A DNA stretch of 60,000 nucleotides, taken from positions 41,108,001-41,168,000 of the forward strand of contig OX485806.1 of the NCBI GenBank assembly GCA_950295325.1, in the 5' to 3' direction. A program made the translations under genes and the position numbers. Source of the DNA: Polytrichum commune (Eukaryota > Streptophyta > Polytrichopsida > Polytrichales > Polytrichaceae). Positions 56,830 to 60,000 of the stretch are shown here, piece after piece. How positions within the stretch are numbered: position 1 is the stretch's first letter; the number at the start of each line of letters is the position of its first letter. A model generated the notes under the pieces. It ran no database searches, was not told the origin of the DNA, and saw nothing but the letters and a program-made list of their open reading frames with translations.

Positions 56830-57369
56830 GATGAATCCCTTCTAGATCTGCACTATTTCATCAATGTTCAAGGTTTGAGAGGAGAAGGGAGGGAGGTGAA
56901 GTCTCTGCAAGAGGGTGATGTTTCCACTGACGAGATTTGTGAGATCTTTGGACCTCGTAAGGATAAGAATGGCTGGAAGGTCAATGAGAAGCCCAGCAGG
57001 GAGTTCCAAGAAACAGTGGTGAATTTGTACTCCCGAGTGACCCTAAGAGATCAAGTTCTCAATGACCAATTGACCTTGGAGTGGGCACGGGCCATTGTGG
57101 CAGAGAACAAGGGCATCCCTGTGAATTGGGCATCATTTGCAGTGCACCTACACAAAAAATGGGTGTCTCTGGAGAATGTCAAAAAGGCTAAGAAACTTGC
57201 TAAGGAGGGCACCAGTTCAGACTCCCTCAATGTGGCAACCAAATCGTGCCCAGAGCGTGGTATCCAACCTACAGGAAGTTTCATTTCCCAATTTCCCATT
57301 TTTGCTGTAGGAGTTGCTTCACAACACTTTTCTCTTGCCCAAAACCTCAGTCTAGTGGTTCTTTCCTAG
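56830..57369 (+). CDS. unidentified open frame, possibly an exon
   Basis: After an acceptor-like TCGTTCCAG the frame reads DESLLDLHYFINVQGLRGEG, GDVSTDEICEIFGPRKDKNG, RVTLRDQVLNDQLTLEWARA and IVAENKGIPVNWASFAVHLH. It has good coding character and no stop until 57369. No family was recognised. It is either an upstream exon of the RING gene that follows, joined by a splice not resolved here, or part of a repeated element. The last 20 or so codons (after GIQPTGS) look like read-through into an intron. Confidence 0.45.
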   Translation, partial: DESLLDLHYFINVQGLRGEGREVKSLQEGDVSTDEICEIFGPRKDKNGWKVNEKPSREFQETVVNLYSRVTLRDQVLNDQLTLEWARAIVAENKGIPVNWASFAVHLHKKWVSLENVKKAKKLAKEGTSSDSLNVATKSCPERGIQPTGSFISQFPIFAVGVASQHFSLAQNLSLVVLS

Positions 57370-57503
57370 CATCTGATAGAAAGGGTATTTTCCGTATCCC
57401 TGTAAATCGTTATCTTTTGTTGCGTGCAACAAAACTGAAGGTTGAAACCGGGGTGTCAGTTAGGTGCGGTAGCCTTAGTGTTTTTAGGGGAGGGGTGAAG
57501 GCG

Positions 57504-59649
57504 ATGATGGCCTCAGATCCACCAAAGCGTGGAACAGAGGACATCATCACTAGACTTCATGAGTTATTTTTATCAAAGCAGAAGACATTGCTACATTCTA
57601 AGGAGCGGCTTCGTGCCACTTGTGCCACTAAATCTAATTTTGAGATGGACTTCAAACGTGCTAAACTCATGCTAGATGTTCTCAAAGGTCTCCATACTGA
57701 TGCTGAAGGAGAACTTGAAAGAGCTCGTGTTGCTTTGCAACATGCACTCTCATTTGAGTCCAATCATATTCCTACGACTGATGCATCCGGTGTGGTTGAA
57801 GAATATGTTGATGGAATTTCATTAGGGTTTGCACATCAGGATGAATCTATTGCTCAATTGCAACAGAGACTGCGGTGTGAGGAGCGTAATGTCCAATCAT
57901 CTCTTTCAAAACTTTTTGTAGCCGGGAAAGATTTTATTCTCAAAGAAAATGAACTTACCAGCAGTGAAGAGTCATATGTAGAGGAAGTTCAACATCAAGT
58001 TGTCTTGCAAAAGATGTTGACTCTTATAGCAGACTATTTGTCTAAGTTGAAGGGTGGCATTTTACTAACCACCCACCCTGAACCTATTGGTAGGGCTGAT
58101 AGGACTAAGTCCCAATGTATTCAACTGAATGTTGAGGATTGTACCTTTTGCAAAGAAAACTTCCATAATAATGATATATGTGTATCATCATGCGGTCACT
58201 GCTACCACCTTTGGTGCCTTGGTGTGCACATTAGCTCGTCCAACAAATGCAAGTTGCAAAGCTGCCAACAAGAATTTGATTTACAATGGCGATTGTCATT
58301 TGGATATGACCTTCCAAAAAATGGCGATCATCATCTCCACTCTGCAGCTATGTTTGGTGAGCTCAAATCCTTATTTTCCTAGTCCCCTAACCCACCAGGA
58401 TTTGTTTTACTTACAAATCCTCCATTATGTTTAACTAGTAAATTTCTTCCTCCATATACCTAGGTTGCCTTCATTTTCAAGATTGCAAGTTTTAGGACCC
58501 AAGACAAGAATATTTGATCCACTATTGTTTCAGGATGTGTGTAAATACCAATCATGCCATCCTCATGATTCAGGAACTAACTTCCTCAATCCCATGGTTT
58601 GTATCTTGCCCATTTGCTTCCATTCCTGCCTCCATTAATTAATATCCATGATCCAATTTCCTATTGCCTTTGCCTGTCAACGTAATCTTTTCCTTAATTC
58701 CTTTCAATTTTTAGTTTCAGGACTCAAATCCTAGTGTCCTTGCCTACTAGGAAGTTCATTACTATCAAATTGAATATTGTTTGGAAACAGGATGTAATTC
58801 CTGGTTATTTTGGATGCCATGACTCTTTGGTTTGATTCCTAGGGTTTAGTTTGGACCATGAAATGTTTTTTGACTCCCGAATCCTATTTAAGTCCTCCAT
58901 CTTTGTTGTAGATGTCCATTCAGACTTTGGAGCTTCCACCACTATTTTTCAACAACTGGGTGATGCAAACTCAACAATACCTGAGCCCTCCTGCTCTTTG
59001 AGAACCCACACATCAGCAAGTCAAGACAACTTCATTCCAAGAAGTGGTGCATGCGGTGAAGAATTTGCAGAGGTGGCCTCAAAGAAATGCCCTCCTCAAG
59101 CTTTTTCACAGAAATCATCATTGGTGGAAGATGACAATGACAATTCACAAAGATTAGACACACCAATCCTTCAATGCATCATTTGCTTTGAGAAATGCAA
59201 ACCCATGGCTACATTGGAGGTGAGTGTTTGGACATCATGCACATGTCATTGTTGGCAGAATCCTACATATTTTATTTAAACAATCAAAGTTGGTTTAGGG
59301 TTCTAATGTTGTATCTAAATAATTATATTAATACTGCTTTGCATGGGTTGTGATGCAGCCTTGTGGTCATACTTGTGTTTGCACGACGTGTGCAAAAGAC
59401 CTACTTTTGTGTCCAACTTGTTGTGACCTCATATCAGGATCAATGCGTGCTAACCCAAAGCCAAAAAGTATCATGGTGGGTCTTGGGAATGCTTTCAATG
59501 CAAGTGTTCAACCGGTGGTTAGGAGAACCATTAGATTTCCAACCAATAAATGCGCTGAAATTGCAGCTAAAGGACGTAGTGGGATCACTACAACAAAACA
59601 CATCTTTTCTTCCAACACCCACTTCACTACATGTCTTTTACTACTATAA
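57504..59649 (+). CDS. coiled-coil protein with two RING-type zinc clusters
   Basis: Three exons join in phase: 57504-58356 (donor TTTG|GTGAGC), 58912-59219 (acceptor TTGTTGTAG, donor GAG|GTGAGT) and 59359-59649 (acceptor GTGATGCAG), giving 483 residues. The N-terminal 190 residues are rich in Leu, Glu, Lys and Gln with heptad-like spacing, so probably coiled coil. A first RING-like cluster follows at C213-x2-C216 with SSCGHCYHLWC and CKLQSC. A second, standard C3HC4 RING is C373-x2-C376, C389-G-H391, C395-x2-C398 and C405-x2-C408 (CIICFEKC, PCGHTCVCTTC, LCPTC), split by the last intron. Such RINGs act as E3 ubiquitin ligases. ATGs at 57504 and 57507 are both possible. The frame is open upstream to 57246 and an earlier exon is possible. 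Confidence 0.75.
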
Positions 59650-60000
59650 ACAGTGATTGGAGGATTTATAGAAATCCACCTTTGCTCATTTCATATCCGA
59701 ATTGACTCTGCGGAGTCATGGTAGTGAAGTGGGACAACAATTCAGTTGGGAACGCACTTGTAAACATGTTTGGGAACGTCTAATAGAACGTGCATGACTG
59801 TGGGTAGTGAAGTGGTCGATTTGGATTTGTCAAGTCAAAGTATCATATGTTTCAGGGGTTTAGACTGAGTACTCACAAAAAATAACTCATCTTTTTTTTG
59901 AATTCATAATGAAATGTACATATTTATACACAATAAGACATTTCTACACACCCAACATATTCATGAATGCTCCACATAAGAATCGCTTGAAGCTTGAAAT
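59650..60000. other. 3' flank of the RING gene
   Basis: AT-rich sequence without identified features up to the window end. Confidence 0.4.

Overview
This window is nuclear DNA of a land plant with a transposon-rich genome. The genes that can be read have GT-AG introns and belong to plant families: a gamma-glutamyl-peptidase-like class I glutamine amidotransferase, an RLP4-like malectin-domain exon, a small plant protein beginning MVLWEITL, a coiled-coil/RING protein and a Tudor-domain protein. The species cannot be named. Genes fill only a small part of the window. Most of the rest is decayed or non-autonomous mobile DNA and tandem repeats.

Layout. 1-8.7 kb: a transposon-protein fragment, then a satellite of about 194 bp with a homogenised core and older, diverged flanks. 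A solo LTR (family A) sits in the satellite, and a hAT-like element sits inside that LTR. 8.7-10.4 kb (minus): a three-exon Tudor gene with one in-frame stop. 10.9-21 kb: pieces of an unrecognised spliced gene, one piece duplicated in inverted orientation 7-8 kb away. A decayed Mutator-like transposase and a 1.2-kb foldback element lie between the copies, and the first copy carries a 414-bp hAT-type MITE that the second lacks. 22.5-26.2 kb: an apparently intact five-exon GGP-like gene. 27.1-27.8 kb: a malectin-like exon on its own. 28.3-30 kb: a decayed pogo/DDE_1-type transposase. 32.1-33.2 kb: a short tandem array whose unit boundaries carry a tRNA-derived SINE and a Tourist-like MITE, each with a clear target-site duplication. 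35.5-36.6 kb: the two-exon MVLWEITL gene. 40-45 kb: a third hAT-like element and a large decayed transposon coding block on the minus strand. 47.9-51 kb: two arrays of short palindromes built on the same core. 52-56 kb: a pogo-like transposon remnant split by three nested solo LTRs (B in A in B). 57.5-59.6 kb: a three-exon gene for a coiled-coil protein with two RING-type zinc clusters.

No operon-like or pathway link between neighbouring genes is visible; the genes look like independent loci separated by repeats. The strongest results are the insertion histories, which can be read because duplicated or tandem copies in the window preserve the empty sites. The most unusual structure is the palindrome array at 47.9-49.7 kb, with 30 short inverted repeats, some showing paired (compensatory) base changes.
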